A stretch of 64,000 bases of DNA, taken from positions 124,001 to 188,000 of the forward strand of contig JAXHOJ010000057.1 in assembly GCA_034519525.1 (NCBI GenBank), in the 5' to 3' direction. Of the stretch, positions 19,383 to 28,512 are shown piece after piece. Numbering within the stretch: the first letter of the stretch is position 1; each line of letters starts with the position of its first letter. Under the pieces are notes generated by a model, which had not been told where the DNA came from, made no database searches, and was given only the letters and a program-made list of their open reading frames with translations. The position numbers were made by a program, and so were the translations under genes. This stretch comes from Gemmobacter sp034519525 (GTDB taxonomy: Bacteria; Pseudomonadota; Alphaproteobacteria; Rhodobacterales; Rhodobacteraceae).

Positions 19383-20562
19383 ATGCAGGTGGATATCATC
19401 GTTCTCGGGGCCGGTGCGGCGGGCCTTTTCGCCGCGATCGAGGCAGGGCGGCGCGGCCGTCGGGTGCTGGTGGTGGATCATGCCCGCGCGGCGGGCGAGA
19501 AGATCCGCATTTCGGGCGGGGGGCGGTGCAATTTCACCAATCTGGATATCCGGGCAGAGGCCTTTCTGTCGCAGAACCCGCGCTTTGCGCTTTCGGCGCT
19601 GAAACGGTTCACCCAATGGGATTTCATCGCCCGGGTCGATGCGGCGGGCATCGCCTGGCATGAAAAGACTCTGGGGCAGCTGTTCTGTGACGGGTCGGCC
19701 AAGCAGATTGTCGCCATGCTGCTGGATGATCTGGCGGCGGCGGGCGGCCAGCTGTGGCTTGAAACCGAACTGGGGGCGGTGACCCGGGCCGAGCAGGGCT
19801 TCCGGGTGGACACCAGCCGGGGCCCGGTGCAGGCGGCGAGCGTGATCGTGGCGACGGGGGGCAAATCCATTCCCAAGATGGGCGCCACCGGGATCGGCTA
19901 TCGTATTGCCGAAGGCTTTGGCCTGCCACTGGTGGAAACCCGGCCGGCGCTGGTGCCGCTGACGCTGGCCGATCAGGTGCTGGAACCGCTGAAGGCTCTG
20001 GCGGGCACGGCGGTGGATGGCCGCGCCAGCGCAGGCCGGACCGGATTTGACGAGGCGATGCTGTTCACCCATCGCGGCCTGTCGGGCCCGGCGATCCTGC
20101 AGATCAGCTCCTACTGGCGCGAGGGGCGACGGCGATGCGCGCTTGATCTGGCACGCGGGCAGGATGCGGCGGTGGGGTTGCGGCGGCTGCGGCAAGAGAA
20201 TGGCCGCGTGGCGCTGCGCACGGCACTGGCGCGGCATGTGCCGGACCGGCTGGCGCGCTATCTGGAAGGAACGAGCGGGTCTGCAGGGCAATCTGGCCGA
20301 TCAGAACAATGCCGCGCTGGACCGGCTGGCGGCGCTGGTGCACGGCTTTACGCTGACACCCGTGGGCAGCGAAGGCTATCGCACCGCAGAGGTGACGCTG
20401 GGGGGCGTGGATACCGCTGCGCTGGACGCCAGAACGATGCAGGCCAAGGATGTGCCGGGGCTGTTCTTCATCGGCGAGGTGGTGGATGTGACGGGCTGGC
20501 TGGGCGGGTACAACTTCCAATGGGCCTGGTCTTCGGGATGGGCCGCCGGTCAGGTGGCTTGA
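19383..20562 (+). CDS. HI0933/YhiN-family flavoprotein (one frameshift)
   Basis: NAD(P)/FAD-dependent oxidoreductase of unknown substrate. It starts MQVDIIVLGAGAAGLFAAIE with the FAD-binding GxGxxG, then AGEKIRISGGGRCNFTN, the family signature. VIVATGGKSIPKMGATGIGY carries the second FAD contact. About position 20267 one extra base (CTGGAAGGAACGA, expected CTGGAAGAACGA) shifts the frame; the rest continues as NLADQNNAALDRLAALVHGF and ends with the FAD site GLFFIGEVVDVTGWLGGYNF. With this base removed the protein is about 393 residues, normal for the family. Confidence 0.85.
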
Positions 20563-20680
20563 ATCTGATAATGATGATTATGTAATATAACTGCCTCTGC
20601 AGAGCCGGATTTCGCATCGCTTCTTGCCCTGTGGCCGCAGCTGGGGCATGTAGCGGCATCCCCAGACCAGAGGCACAGCC

Positions 20681-21373
20681 ATGACATTCTCCCGGTCCAT
20701 CAAGATCGCCCCGTCGATCCTTTCTGCCGATTTCGCCAATTTCGGCGCCGAATGCGAAGCCATCGAGGCCCAGGGCTGCGACTGGGTGCATGTCGATGTG
20801 ATGGATGGCCACTTCGTGCCGAATATCACTTTCGGGCCAAGCACCTGCGCGGCGATCCGCAAGCACATCAAGGGCGTGATGGATGTGCATCTGATGGTTG
20901 CCCCCGTCGATCCCTATATCGACGCCTTCGCCCAGTCTGGTGCCGATGTGCTGACCGCGCATCTGGAGGCCGGGCCGCATATCCACCGCACGCTGCAGGC
21001 GATCCGCGCCCATGGCATCAAGGCGGGTCTGGCCATCAACCCCGGCACCGGGATCGACGCCGTGGCCCATCTGATCGACATGGTGGATCTGATCTGCGTG
21101 ATGACGGTGAACCCCGGGTTCGGCGGGCAGAAATTCATCCATTCGCAGGTGGCCAAGGTGCGCGCCCTGCGCGAGATGATCGGTGACCGCCCGGTGCATA
21201 TCGAGATCGACGGCGGCGTGACGGTGGAAACCGCGCCGCTGGTGGCCGCTGCGGGCGCCGATGTTCTGGTGGCGGGATCGGCGGTGTTCAAGGGCGGCTC
21301 GGTCGGTAATCCTTCCCCCTATGGCGCCAATATCCGGAACATTCGTGCCGCTGCAGAAGCGGCTTTGGGATAA
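20681..21373 (+). CDS. rpe: Ribulose-phosphate 3-epimerase
   Basis: Interconverts ribulose-5-phosphate and xylulose-5-phosphate in the pentose phosphate and Calvin cycles. 230 residues, TIM barrel. Motifs: KIAPSILSADFANFG at the N-terminus, HVDVMDGHFVPNITFGP (metal-binding His and Asp), HLMVAPVDPYI, MTVNPGFGGQKFI (phosphate loop) and the second metal/catalytic Asp in IEIDGGVTVE. No Calvin-cycle genes next to it, so a housekeeping role is likely. Confidence 0.97.
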   Translation: MTFSRSIKIAPSILSADFANFGAECEAIEAQGCDWVHVDVMDGHFVPNITFGPSTCAAIRKHIKGVMDVHLMVAPVDPYIDAFAQSGADVLTAHLEAGPHIHRTLQAIRAHGIKAGLAINPGTGIDAVAHLIDMVDLICVMTVNPGFGGQKFIHSQVAKVRALREMIGDRPVHIEIDGGVTVETAPLVAAAGADVLVAGSAVFKGGSVGNPSPYGANIRNIRAAAEAALG

Positions 21374-21465
21374 TCCTTCCACATATTCAATACTTGAAAT
21401 GTATCTAAGGGTTGGATAGGTCTTGATCCGAGGCGCCGGACCCTCCGGCGCGCGGAGAGCCTGCC

Positions 21466-23220
21466 ATGCGCCGTTTCCTGCCTGTCCTGGATTGGGGCCC
21501 GCATTATACCCGGGCCGCGCTGGGAAATGATCTGCTGGCCGCCGTGATCGTGACGATCATGCTGATCCCGCAATCGCTGGCCTATGCGCTGCTGGCGGGC
21601 CTTCCGGCAGAGGTCGGGCTGTACGCCTCGATCGCGCCGCTGGTGATCTATGCGGTCTTCGGCACCTCGCGCACCCTGGCGGTGGGTCCGGTGGCGGTGG
21701 TCAGCCTGATGACGGCGGCGGCCATAGCCCCGCTGGCAGCACAGGGCACGGCCGAATATCTGGGCGCCGCCATCGCGCTGGCCTTCCTGTCGGGGCTGAT
21801 GCTGTTGGGCATGGGTCTGCTGCGGCTGGGCTTCATGGCGAATTTCATCAGCCATCCGGTGATTTCCGGCTTCATCACGGCATCCGGCCTGCTGATCGCC
21901 GCCGGACAGATCCCGCAACTGGCCGGGCTTTCGGTGCGCGGCGAAACCCTGCCAGAGCTGGCCATGGCCATCTGGCAGGCGTTTCCGGGTGCAAACCTGC
22001 AGACGCTGATGATCGGCCTGCCCGTGGTGGCCTTTCTGTTCTGGACACGCAGCCGCCTGAAACCCCTGCTGCGTCGTGCAGGCCTGAATGACCGGCTTGC
22101 AGGCGCGCTCAGCCGTGCCGCGCCCGTGCTGGCGGTGGCGGCCACAACATGGGCAAGCTGGGGCTTCTCGCTGGCCGGTACGGTGCCGGTGGTGGGCGAT
22201 ATTCCCGGCGGCCTGCCGATGCCCACCCTGCCGCCCATGAACCCGGATCTCTGGGCCGCCATCTTTGCCCCGGCGGCGCTGATTTCGCTGGTGGGCTATG
22301 TCGAAACCATATCGGTGGCGCAGACGCTGGCCGCCAAACGCCGCCAGCGCATCGACCCGGATCAGGAACTGATCGCGCTTGGTGCCTCGAATATCGGGGC
22401 GGCGGTTTCGGGCGGCTATCCGGTGACCGGGGGCTTTGCGCGATCCGTGGTGAATTTCGACGCCGGGGCCGAAACGCCCGCGGCGGGCGCCTTCACCGCC
22501 ATCGGCATGGCGCTGGCGACCCTGTTGCTGACGCCCCTGCTCTATCATCTGCCCAAGGCCACGCTGGCGGCCACGATCATCGTCGCCGTGCTCAGCCTGG
22601 TCGATCTGGGCGCCTTGCGCCGCACCTGGCACTATAGCCGCAGCGATTTTGCGGCGATGCTGGCCACCATTCTTGTGACCCTTGGGGTCGGCGTCGAAGC
22701 CGGGATCAGCGCCGGGGTGATCCTGTCGATCGGGCTGCATCTGTGGCGCAGCTCGCGCCCGCATGTGGCCATCGTCGGACAGGTTCCGGGAACCGAGCAT
22801 TTTCGCAATGTCACCCGGCACGAGGTCATCACCGCGCCGGATGTGCTGTCGATCCGCATCGACGAAAGCCTGTATTTCCCCAATGCCCGGTTTCTGGAAG
22901 ACCGTCTTCTGGGCGCTGTGGCCGAACAGCCGGGGCTGCGCCATATCGTGCTGATCTGCACTGCGGTGAACAGCATCGATTCATCCGCCCTGGAAACGCT
23001 GGAGGATCTGAACGCCCGCCTGCGCGATGGCGGTGTGACCCTGCATCTGTCCGAAGTGAAAGGCCCGGTAATGGACAGGCTGGCCCGCACGCATCTGCTG
23101 CGCGATCTGACCGGGCAGATCTTTCTGACGCAGTTCGATGCGATGATGGCGCTGGCCCCCGGCGTCACCCAGGCCTGCCACGATGCGGCCCGGCGCGACA
23201 CGTCAAAGGCGGCCCATTGA
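21466..23220 (+). CDS. SulP-family anion transporter with STAS domain
   Basis: 584 residues: about 12 membrane helices (residues 25-430) starting with VTIMLIPQSLAYALLAGLPA, the Sulfate_transp signature region, and a cytoplasmic STAS domain (about 445-560, ICTAVNSIDSSALETLEDLN with the conserved D-S site). It likely takes up sulfate or another inorganic anion with protons or sodium. No carbonic anhydrase or sulfate-assimilation genes adjoin, so the substrate stays open. Confidence 0.9.
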   Translation: MRRFLPVLDWGPHYTRAALGNDLLAAVIVTIMLIPQSLAYALLAGLPAEVGLYASIAPLVIYAVFGTSRTLAVGPVAVVSLMTAAAIAPLAAQGTAEYLGAAIALAFLSGLMLLGMGLLRLGFMANFISHPVISGFITASGLLIAAGQIPQLAGLSVRGETLPELAMAIWQAFPGANLQTLMIGLPVVAFLFWTRSRLKPLLRRAGLNDRLAGALSRAAPVLAVAATTWASWGFSLAGTVPVVGDIPGGLPMPTLPPMNPDLWAAIFAPAALISLVGYVETISVAQTLAAKRRQRIDPDQELIALGASNIGAAVSGGYPVTGGFARSVVNFDAGAETPAAGAFTAIGMALATLLLTPLLYHLPKATLAATIIVAVLSLVDLGALRRTWHYSRSDFAAMLATILVTLGVGVEAGISAGVILSIGLHLWRSSRPHVAIVGQVPGTEHFRNVTRHEVITAPDVLSIRIDESLYFPNARFLEDRLLGAVAEQPGLRHIVLICTAVNSIDSSALETLEDLNARLRDGGVTLHLSEVKGPVMDRLARTHLLRDLTGQIFLTQFDAMMALAPGVTQACHDAARRDTSKAAH

Positions 23221-23368
23221 TCTGCGGCAAGATGACAGGCTTGCATAGCTGCAATGCCTGTCATCCGCTCGACATCTGCCTGCAATCCCCGGTAATAGAA
23301 CCAAACTGAGGCCATTGGTGCGGCCTGTTGATTCTATTGTCTTTGTATGAGTTTGGAGCCAGGCCTTG

Positions 23369-24133
23369 ATGGATATTCTTGCGATCCTGAACCGGATCGC
23401 CACATCAGCAACCATTGATGGCGTCTGGGACCAGGCGATTTCCCTGTTTCGGGAACGGGGCTTTTCGCGGGTCAATTACGGTTTCACGCGGTTTCGCAAC
23501 GCCCATTCGATGGGCCATACCGATGATGTGATCTATCTCACCACCTTCCCGCCGGAATACGAGCAGTTCTATTTTGCCGATGGTTTCTTTTCCCGCACGC
23601 CGCTGTATCGCTGGGCGGTCGAAAATTCCGGCACCTGCACCTGGCGCTGGGTCGAGGATCATCTGCGCGCCGGCCTTCTGACGGCGGATGATGCCGAGGC
23701 GGTGCGCCAGAACGGGCTGCGCGGGCTGCGCGCCGGGATCACCATCAGCTTTCCCGAAGCCTCGCCGCGCGAAAAGGGCGCGCTGGGGCTGGCCGCGGAT
23801 GACGGGCTGGATCATGATGCTGTCGATCAGATCTGGGCCGAACATGGCGCCGGGATCGAGGCCGTTGCGCATGTGATGCACCTTCGGATCTGCCAGCTGC
23901 CTTTCGAAACCCGCCGCCGCCCGCTGTCGCCCCGCCAGCGCGAGGCCTTGCAATGGGTGGCAGAGGGCAAAACCACGCAGGATATCGCCGTTCTGATGGA
24001 TATCTCGCCAACGATGGTGGAAAAGCACCTGCGCCTTGCCCGGGCTGCGCTGGATGTGGAAACCACGGCCCAGGCTGTGGCAAAAGGCACTTTGCTGAAC
24101 CAGATCTTCACGCGGATCGACAAGCCGGCTTGA
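23369..24133 (+). CDS. LuxR-family regulator, no LuxI partner
   Basis: 254 residues: N-terminal autoinducer-binding-type domain (about 10-165, with YFADGFFSRTPLYRWAVENS and WRWVEDH) and C-terminal LuxR helix-turn-helix (LSPRQREALQWVAEGKTTQD, then SPTMVEKHLRLARAALDVET). The layout suggests response to an acyl-homoserine lactone or related ligand, but no synthase gene is in the window, so it is a solo. ATG at 23369 follows GGAG at about 12 bases; a TTG directly precedes it. Confidence 0.85.
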   Translation: MDILAILNRIATSATIDGVWDQAISLFRERGFSRVNYGFTRFRNAHSMGHTDDVIYLTTFPPEYEQFYFADGFFSRTPLYRWAVENSGTCTWRWVEDHLRAGLLTADDAEAVRQNGLRGLRAGITISFPEASPREKGALGLAADDGLDHDAVDQIWAEHGAGIEAVAHVMHLRICQLPFETRRRPLSPRQREALQWVAEGKTTQDIAVLMDISPTMVEKHLRLARAALDVETTAQAVAKGTLLNQIFTRIDKPA

Positions 24134-24189
24134 ACAGCGGGTTGTCCCAGCCAACCTATACGAAAGGTTAGGAATACCTCACTTACGCA

Positions 24190-24423
24190 AGGTCAAATAA
24201 TGTGAAAAAACAACCTTGCCCTTTGAGTGGTGGCTTCGGCTAAGGGGGGCAAGTTGCCAGCGGTCCGATAAGTAGGCCCTTGGTTCCTTCTCTGGAAGGT
24301 TTGTTGCGGTCAGTGCGGAAATAATGTTCGCCTCCTGGCCGAGTGTATTTGCGCCCCGCTCTCATCCCCAATCTGGGGCGCGTGGAAACGGTGTGATCCT
24401 AAGGATCGCACCGTTTCTTTTTT
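24190..24423 (+). ncRNA. Possible small RNA ending at a strong terminator
   Basis: The 414-base gap between the luxR-type gene and tsf holds no plausible ORF but contains nested hairpins (CTTGCCC...GGGCAAG near 24217-24257; CCTTCTCTGGAAGG near 24293; GCGCCCC...GGGGCGC near 24351-24382) and ends in a 14-bp terminator stem with T-run. An AT-rich AAATAATG near 24195 could be a -10 element. I cannot assign it to a known RNA family. It could also be the 3' leader end of the luxR transcript. Confidence 0.35.
24386..24423 (+). terminator. Strong plus-strand terminator
   Basis: 14-bp stem AAACGGTGTGATCC/GGATCGCACCGTTT (one G-T pair) followed by TTTCTTTTTT. Confidence 0.88.
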
Positions 24424-24461
24424 GGCCATGCGATCTGCAGCCCGATGGAAACCACCATTCG

Positions 24462-24494
24462 CAAAAGAAAAACGGCGCCACATGGGCGCCGTTT
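24462..24494 (-). terminator. Terminator of rpsB-tsf
   Basis: AAACGGCGCC/GGCGCCGTTT arms around ACATG, with a T-rich run (TTTTTCTTTT) on the minus strand, 54 bases past the tsf stop. Confidence 0.85.
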
Positions 24495-24547
24495 GTCGTT
24501 CTGTCGGAGGGGCGAGGGCGGGGTAAAACCGCCCTGCCCTGCCCGGA

Positions 24548-25444
24548 TCAGCCCTGCAGGGCTTTCGCCACTTCGGCGGCGAAATCCTCTTTCTCTTTTT
24601 CGATGCCTTCGCCCACGGCCATACGCACGAAAGCCACCACTTCCACACCGGCGTCTTTCGCAGCTTGCGCCACGGTGACATCGGGGTTGATGACGAATTT
24701 CTGGTTCAGCAGCGTCGATTCTTCGAAGAACTTCTTCATCCGGCCCGGGATGATGTTGTTCTGGATCACGGCTTCCGGCTTCGGCTTGGCCGAAGCGGCG
24801 TTTTCTTCCAGCGCCTTGGCGGTCTGCACGGCCAGCTCACGCTCCACCACGACCGGGTCCATGTCGGCTTCCGACAGCGAAACCGGCGAGGTGGCGGCGA
24901 TATGCATGGCGATCTGCTTGCCGATGCCGTTATCGGCACCTTTCAGCGCGACCAGCACACCGATGCGGCCCAGACCGTCAGCCGCGGCCGTGTGGATATA
25001 GGCGGCGACAGCGTCACCTTCCACGGCAGCCATCCGGCGCAGGGTCATGTTTTCGCCGATGGTGGCGATGGCATCGGTCAGCGATTCCGAAACGGTCTTG
25101 CCGTTCAGATCTGCCGTTTTCAGCGCGTCCACATCCGAAACACCCAGAGCTGCGGTGGTGATGCCACGCACGAGGTTCTGGAAATCGCCGTTCTTGCCGA
25201 CGAAATCGGTTTCGGAGTTCACTTCGACAGCAACACCCTTGCCGCCCGACACGGCCACGCCCACCAGGCCTTCGGCCGCCACGCGGTCGGCCTTCTTGGC
25301 GGCTTTCGCCAGGCCCTTGGTGCGCAGCCAGTCAACGGCGGCTTCCATGTCGCCATTCACTTCGATCAGCGCCTTCTTGGCGTCCATCATGCCTGCGCCG
25401 GTGCTTTCGCGCAGTTCCTTCACCATCGCTGCGGTGATCGTCAT
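24548..25444 (-). CDS. tsf: Translation elongation factor Ts
   Basis: GDP/GTP exchange factor for EF-Tu. 298 residues starting MTITAAMVKELRESTGAGMM, the family N-terminal signature (UBA-like domain followed by DAKKALIE). EVNSETDFVGKN is the core signature containing the TDFV motif that contacts EF-Tu. Start 25444 has a GGGAGAAGAG site upstream. Downstream of rpsB by 93 bases, the universal order. Confidence 0.97.
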   Translation of the reverse strand: MTITAAMVKELRESTGAGMMDAKKALIEVNGDMEAAVDWLRTKGLAKAAKKADRVAAEGLVGVAVSGGKGVAVEVNSETDFVGKNGDFQNLVRGITTAALGVSDVDALKTADLNGKTVSESLTDAIATIGENMTLRRMAAVEGDAVAAYIHTAAADGLGRIGVLVALKGADNGIGKQIAMHIAATSPVSLSEADMDPVVVERELAVQTAKALEENAASAKPKPEAVIQNNIIPGRMKKFFEESTLLNQKFVINPDVTVAQAAKDAGVEVVAFVRMAVGEGIEKEKEDFAAEVAKALQG

Positions 25445-25537
25445 GTCTCTTCTCCCAGAAAAGATGGTCCCGGCAGGCTTTAGGCCCACCGGGTAACGCA
25501 ATTGCGACGGGGCATCACCGGGATGCCCCGGCAAACC

Positions 25538-26296
25538 TCAGGCTTCGGCCACAGCTTCTTCTTCGGGCGCGATTTCCAGCGCACCAAGGTCAACACCGGC
25601 CGCACCCATCTGGGCCGACATGCCGTCCAGCGCAGCACGCGACACGAGGTCGCAATACAGCGAGATCGCGCGGGCCGCGTCGTCGTTGCCCGGGATCACA
25701 TAGTCAACGCCCTTGGGCGAGCAGTTGGTGTCGACGATGCCGACAACCGGGATGCCCAGCTTCTTGGCTTCGAGGATGGCCAGGTCTTCCTTGCCCACGT
25801 CCACGATGAACAGCAGGTCCGGCAGGCCGCCCATTTCACGGATGCCGCCCAGCGAGGCCTGCAGCTTGGACTGCTCGCGCTCGATGTTCAGACGCTCTTT
25901 CTTGGTCAGGCCTTCGGCACCATGCGCCATCAGCTCGTCGATCTGTTTCAGACGGTTGATGGATTGCGACACGGTTTTCCAGTTGGTGAGCGTGCCGCCC
26001 AGCCAACGGTGGTTCATGTAATATTGCGCGCATTTTTCGGCGGCTTCGGCGATCGGCTTCTGAGCCTGACGCTTGGTGCCGACGAACAGGACGCGGCCGC
26101 CCTTGGCCACGGTGTCGCGCACGACTTTCAGAGCCTGATCCAGCATCGGAACGGTCTGCGTCAGGTCGAGAATGTGAATCCCGTTGCGGTCGCCATAGAT
26201 GTATTCACCCATCTTCGGGTTCCAGCGCTGGGTCTGGTGGCCGTAGTGAACGCCAGCTTCAAGCAGCTGACGCATGGAAAACTCGGGGAGCGCCAT
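25538..26296 (-). CDS. rpsB: 30S ribosomal protein S2
   Basis: 252 residues beginning MALPEFSMRQLLEAGVHYGH, with GDRNGIHILDLTQTVPMLDQ and FIVDVGKEDLAILEAKKLGI, all classic S2 blocks; IPVVGIVDTNCSPKGVDYVI is the second signature. A Glu/Ala-rich tail (APEEEAVAEA) is typical of alphaproteobacteria. Start 26296 has AGGA nine bases upstream; an ATG two codons earlier (26302) is closer to the ribosome site and less likely. Confidence 0.97.
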   Translation of the reverse strand: MALPEFSMRQLLEAGVHYGHQTQRWNPKMGEYIYGDRNGIHILDLTQTVPMLDQALKVVRDTVAKGGRVLFVGTKRQAQKPIAEAAEKCAQYYMNHRWLGGTLTNWKTVSQSINRLKQIDELMAHGAEGLTKKERLNIEREQSKLQASLGGIREMGGLPDLLFIVDVGKEDLAILEAKKLGIPVVGIVDTNCSPKGVDYVIPGNDDAARAISLYCDLVSRAALDGMSAQMGAAGVDLGALEIAPEEEAVAEA

Positions 26297-26505
26297 GTCC
26301 ATTATCCTTTTCCGGTTTGCGCCTCGGCGAAGCCTTGAGGGCGTCGTGGCAATGCCCCGACCCCAACCGGCGGACCCATGAGGATTTCTCCCCCATGAAG
26401 CCCAAGCCTCGCCTGTGAAGTGGCGCCGCTTTAGCCGTGCCTCGGGTGGATTGCAAGGGCAGCCAGACACATGCCCCGGCGTTTCGCGGCTTTTCGCTGT
26501 TTTAT

Positions 26506-26570
26506 GGGTATTTGGGCCAAGGGGAAGCCCCTGCCGCTTCCTCTTGGCATAAATACCCCCGCCGGAGGCA
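26506..26570. repeat. Interspersed inverted repeat (copy 2)
   Basis: Left arm GGGTATTTGGGCCAAGGGGA and right arm TTCCTCTTGGCATAAATACCC, about 10 bases apart, then GCCGGAGGC. It fills much of the 324-base gap between rpsB and psuK; nothing else is evident in that gap. Confidence 0.75.
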
Positions 26571-26620
26571 TCCCGCAGCCGCCGCTTGCGCGCGGGCCGG
26601 GCATGGGCGAAAAGGCGGAT

Positions 26621-27517
26621 ATGACACCGGATATCCTTTGTATCGGCTCGGTCCTGTGGGACATCATCGGCCGCTCTCCTGCCGCCATGCGGCTTGGTTC
26701 TGACGTGCCGGGGCGCATCACGCGCCTGCCCGGCGGCGTGGCGATGAACATCGCCATGACCCTGCGCCGATTCGGCCTGGTGCCGGGCCTGATGACCGCC
26801 ATCGGCCGCGATCCCGAAGGCGATGAGCTGGTGGCCGCCTGCGCCCGCATGGGCATGGTGACAGATCACATCTATCGCAGCGAAGACCTGCCCACAGACC
26901 GCTACATGGCGATCGAGGGGGCGAACGGGCTGATTGCCGCCATTGCCGATGCCCATTCGCTGGAAGCGGCGGGCGACAAGATCCTGCGCCCGCTGGCCGA
27001 TGGCCGTCTGGGCACGGCAGAGGCCGCCTGGGCCGGGCTGATCGCCCTCGATGGCAATCTGACCGAGGCGCTGCTGTCGGATATCGCGCTGTCGCCGCTG
27101 TTTTCCTCCGCCGATCTGCGGGTGGCCCCGGCCAGCCCCGGCAAGGCCGAGCGGCTGCTGCCGCTGCTGGCCCATCCGCGCGCCACGCTTTATGTGAACC
27201 TGGAAGAGGCCAGCCTGATCTGCCGCACCGCGCCTTTGCCACACGCCGCGAGGCCGCCGCAGGGCCTGCTGGCCCGCGGGGCGCGCCGCGTTCTGGTGAC
27301 CGACGGCGGCGCAGGCTCTGCGCCGACGGGCCAGCAGGGCGCGGGCGTCATCACCGATGCCCCGCCCGAGGTTCTGGTGACCCGGATCACCGGCGCGGGC
27401 GACACTTTCATGGCAGCGCATATCGTTGCCGAACGCCGCGGCGCGGATCGGGCTCAGGCGCTGGCCGCCGCCCTGCGCGCTGCCGCCATCTATGTTTCAG
27501 GAGAGATCGGATCGTGA
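26621..27517 (+). CDS. psuK: PfkB-family pseudouridine kinase
   Basis: Phosphorylates pseudouridine to the 5'-phosphate for cleavage by PsuG. 298 residues; ILCIGSVLWDIIGRSP at the N-terminus, RLPGGVAMNIAMTLRRFGL (substrate/GG motif) and the C-terminal PfkB signature TRITGAGDTFMAAHIVAERR with catalytic Asp. The assignment rests mainly on its 4-base overlap with psuG. Around 27236-27285 the reading (APLPHAARPPQGLLARGA) is poorer than the +1 frame (FATRREAAAG), suggesting two compensating indels. Start 26621 follows AAGGCGG. Confidence 0.82.
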   Translation: MTPDILCIGSVLWDIIGRSPAAMRLGSDVPGRITRLPGGVAMNIAMTLRRFGLVPGLMTAIGRDPEGDELVAACARMGMVTDHIYRSEDLPTDRYMAIEGANGLIAAIADAHSLEAAGDKILRPLADGRLGTAEAAWAGLIALDGNLTEALLSDIALSPLFSSADLRVAPASPGKAERLLPLLAHPRATLYVNLEEASLICRTAPLPHAARPPQGLLARGARRVLVTDGGAGSAPTGQQGAGVITDAPPEVLVTRITGAGDTFMAAHIVAERRGADRAQALAAALRAAAIYVSGEIGS

Positions 27518-28440
27518 CTGACCGCTGCCGCTGCCGACACTTCTCCCCCGAAGTGGCCGCGGCCCGCGCCGATGGTCGCCCCGTCGTGGCGCTGGAATCC
27601 ACCATCATCACCCATGGCATGCCCTTTCCGCAGAACGTGGAAACCGCCCGCGCAGTCGAGGCCGAGGTGCGCGCCCATGGCGCCGTGCCCGCCACCATCG
27701 CGGTGATGGATGGCCAGATCCACATCGGGCTGACCGATGCGGCGCTGGATGCCCTGGGGCAGGCGCAGCATGTGATGAAGCTCAGCCGTGCCGATCTGGC
27801 CGCCTGTCTGGCCATGGGGCGCATGGGGGCCACCACGGTGGCGGCAACGATGATCTGCGCCGCATTGGCAGGCATTTCGGTCTTTGCCACCGGCGGCATC
27901 GGCGGCGTGCATCGCGGGGCCGAAACCACTTTCGACATTTCCGCCGACCTGCCGGAACTGGCGCATACCCCCGTCACAGTGGTGGCAGCCGGTGCCAAGG
28001 CCATCCTGGATCTGCCCAAGACGCTGGAAGTGCTGGAAACCCTGGGCGTGCCGGTCATCGCCTATGGGCAGGATGATTTTCCGGCCTTCTGGTCGCGCTC
28101 CTCGGGGCTGAAGGCGCCGCTGCGCATGGACAGCGCCGCCCAGATCGCCGCCGCCCATCTGATGCGCGGCCGCCTTGGCCTGCCGGGCGGGCAGCTGGTG
28201 GCAAACCCGATCCCCGAGGCTGACGAGATCGCCCGCGCCGAAATCACCCCGGTGATCGAAACCGCGCTGGCCGAGGCCGAAGCTGCGGGAATCGCCGCCA
28301 AAGAGGTGACGCCCTTCCTGCTGGACCGGATCTTCGCGCTCACGGATGGGCGGTCCCTGCAGTCCAACATCGCGCTGGTGCTGAACAATGCGCGTCTGGC
28401 CGCTGCGATTGCCACCGAAATCGCCGCCATGCGGGCCTGA
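27514..28440 (+). CDS. psuG: Pseudouridine-5'-phosphate glycosidase
   Basis: Splits pseudouridine 5'-phosphate into uracil and ribose 5-phosphate. 308 residues. Motifs: VVALESTIITHGMPFPQNVE, the active-site core with Glu and Lys, ATTVAATMICAALAGISVFA, TGGIGGVHRGAETTFDISAD and SGLKAPLRMDS. GTG start overlapping the psuK stop (GTGA), so the two are coupled. A GC-rich hairpin follows at 28449-28477. Confidence 0.95.
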   Translation: MTDRCRCRHFSPEVAAARADGRPVVALESTIITHGMPFPQNVETARAVEAEVRAHGAVPATIAVMDGQIHIGLTDAALDALGQAQHVMKLSRADLAACLAMGRMGATTVAATMICAALAGISVFATGGIGGVHRGAETTFDISADLPELAHTPVTVVAAGAKAILDLPKTLEVLETLGVPVIAYGQDDFPAFWSRSSGLKAPLRMDSAAQIAAAHLMRGRLGLPGGQLVANPIPEADEIARAEITPVIETALAEAEAAGIAAKEVTPFLLDRIFALTDGRSLQSNIALVLNNARLAAAIATEIAAMRA

Positions 28441-28448
28441 TCGCAATC

Positions 28449-28477
28449 CCTGCCCGCCCGCGATTGCGGGCGGCAGG
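28449..28477. terminator. GC-rich hairpin after psuG
   Basis: CCTGCC(C)GCCCGC and GCGGGCGGCAGG arms around GATT with a one-base bulge; no T-run, so intrinsic termination is doubtful. Confidence 0.45.
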
Positions 28478-28512
28478 CGCCGTGCCTAGATTGGCGCCAA
28501 GCAGGAGGCCCC

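Noticed and set aside
24190..24423. RNase P RNA, tmRNA or SRP RNA
   Set aside because: None of their conserved cores (for example GAGGAAAGTCC of RNase P or the GGAAGCAGCC loop of SRP RNA) is present.
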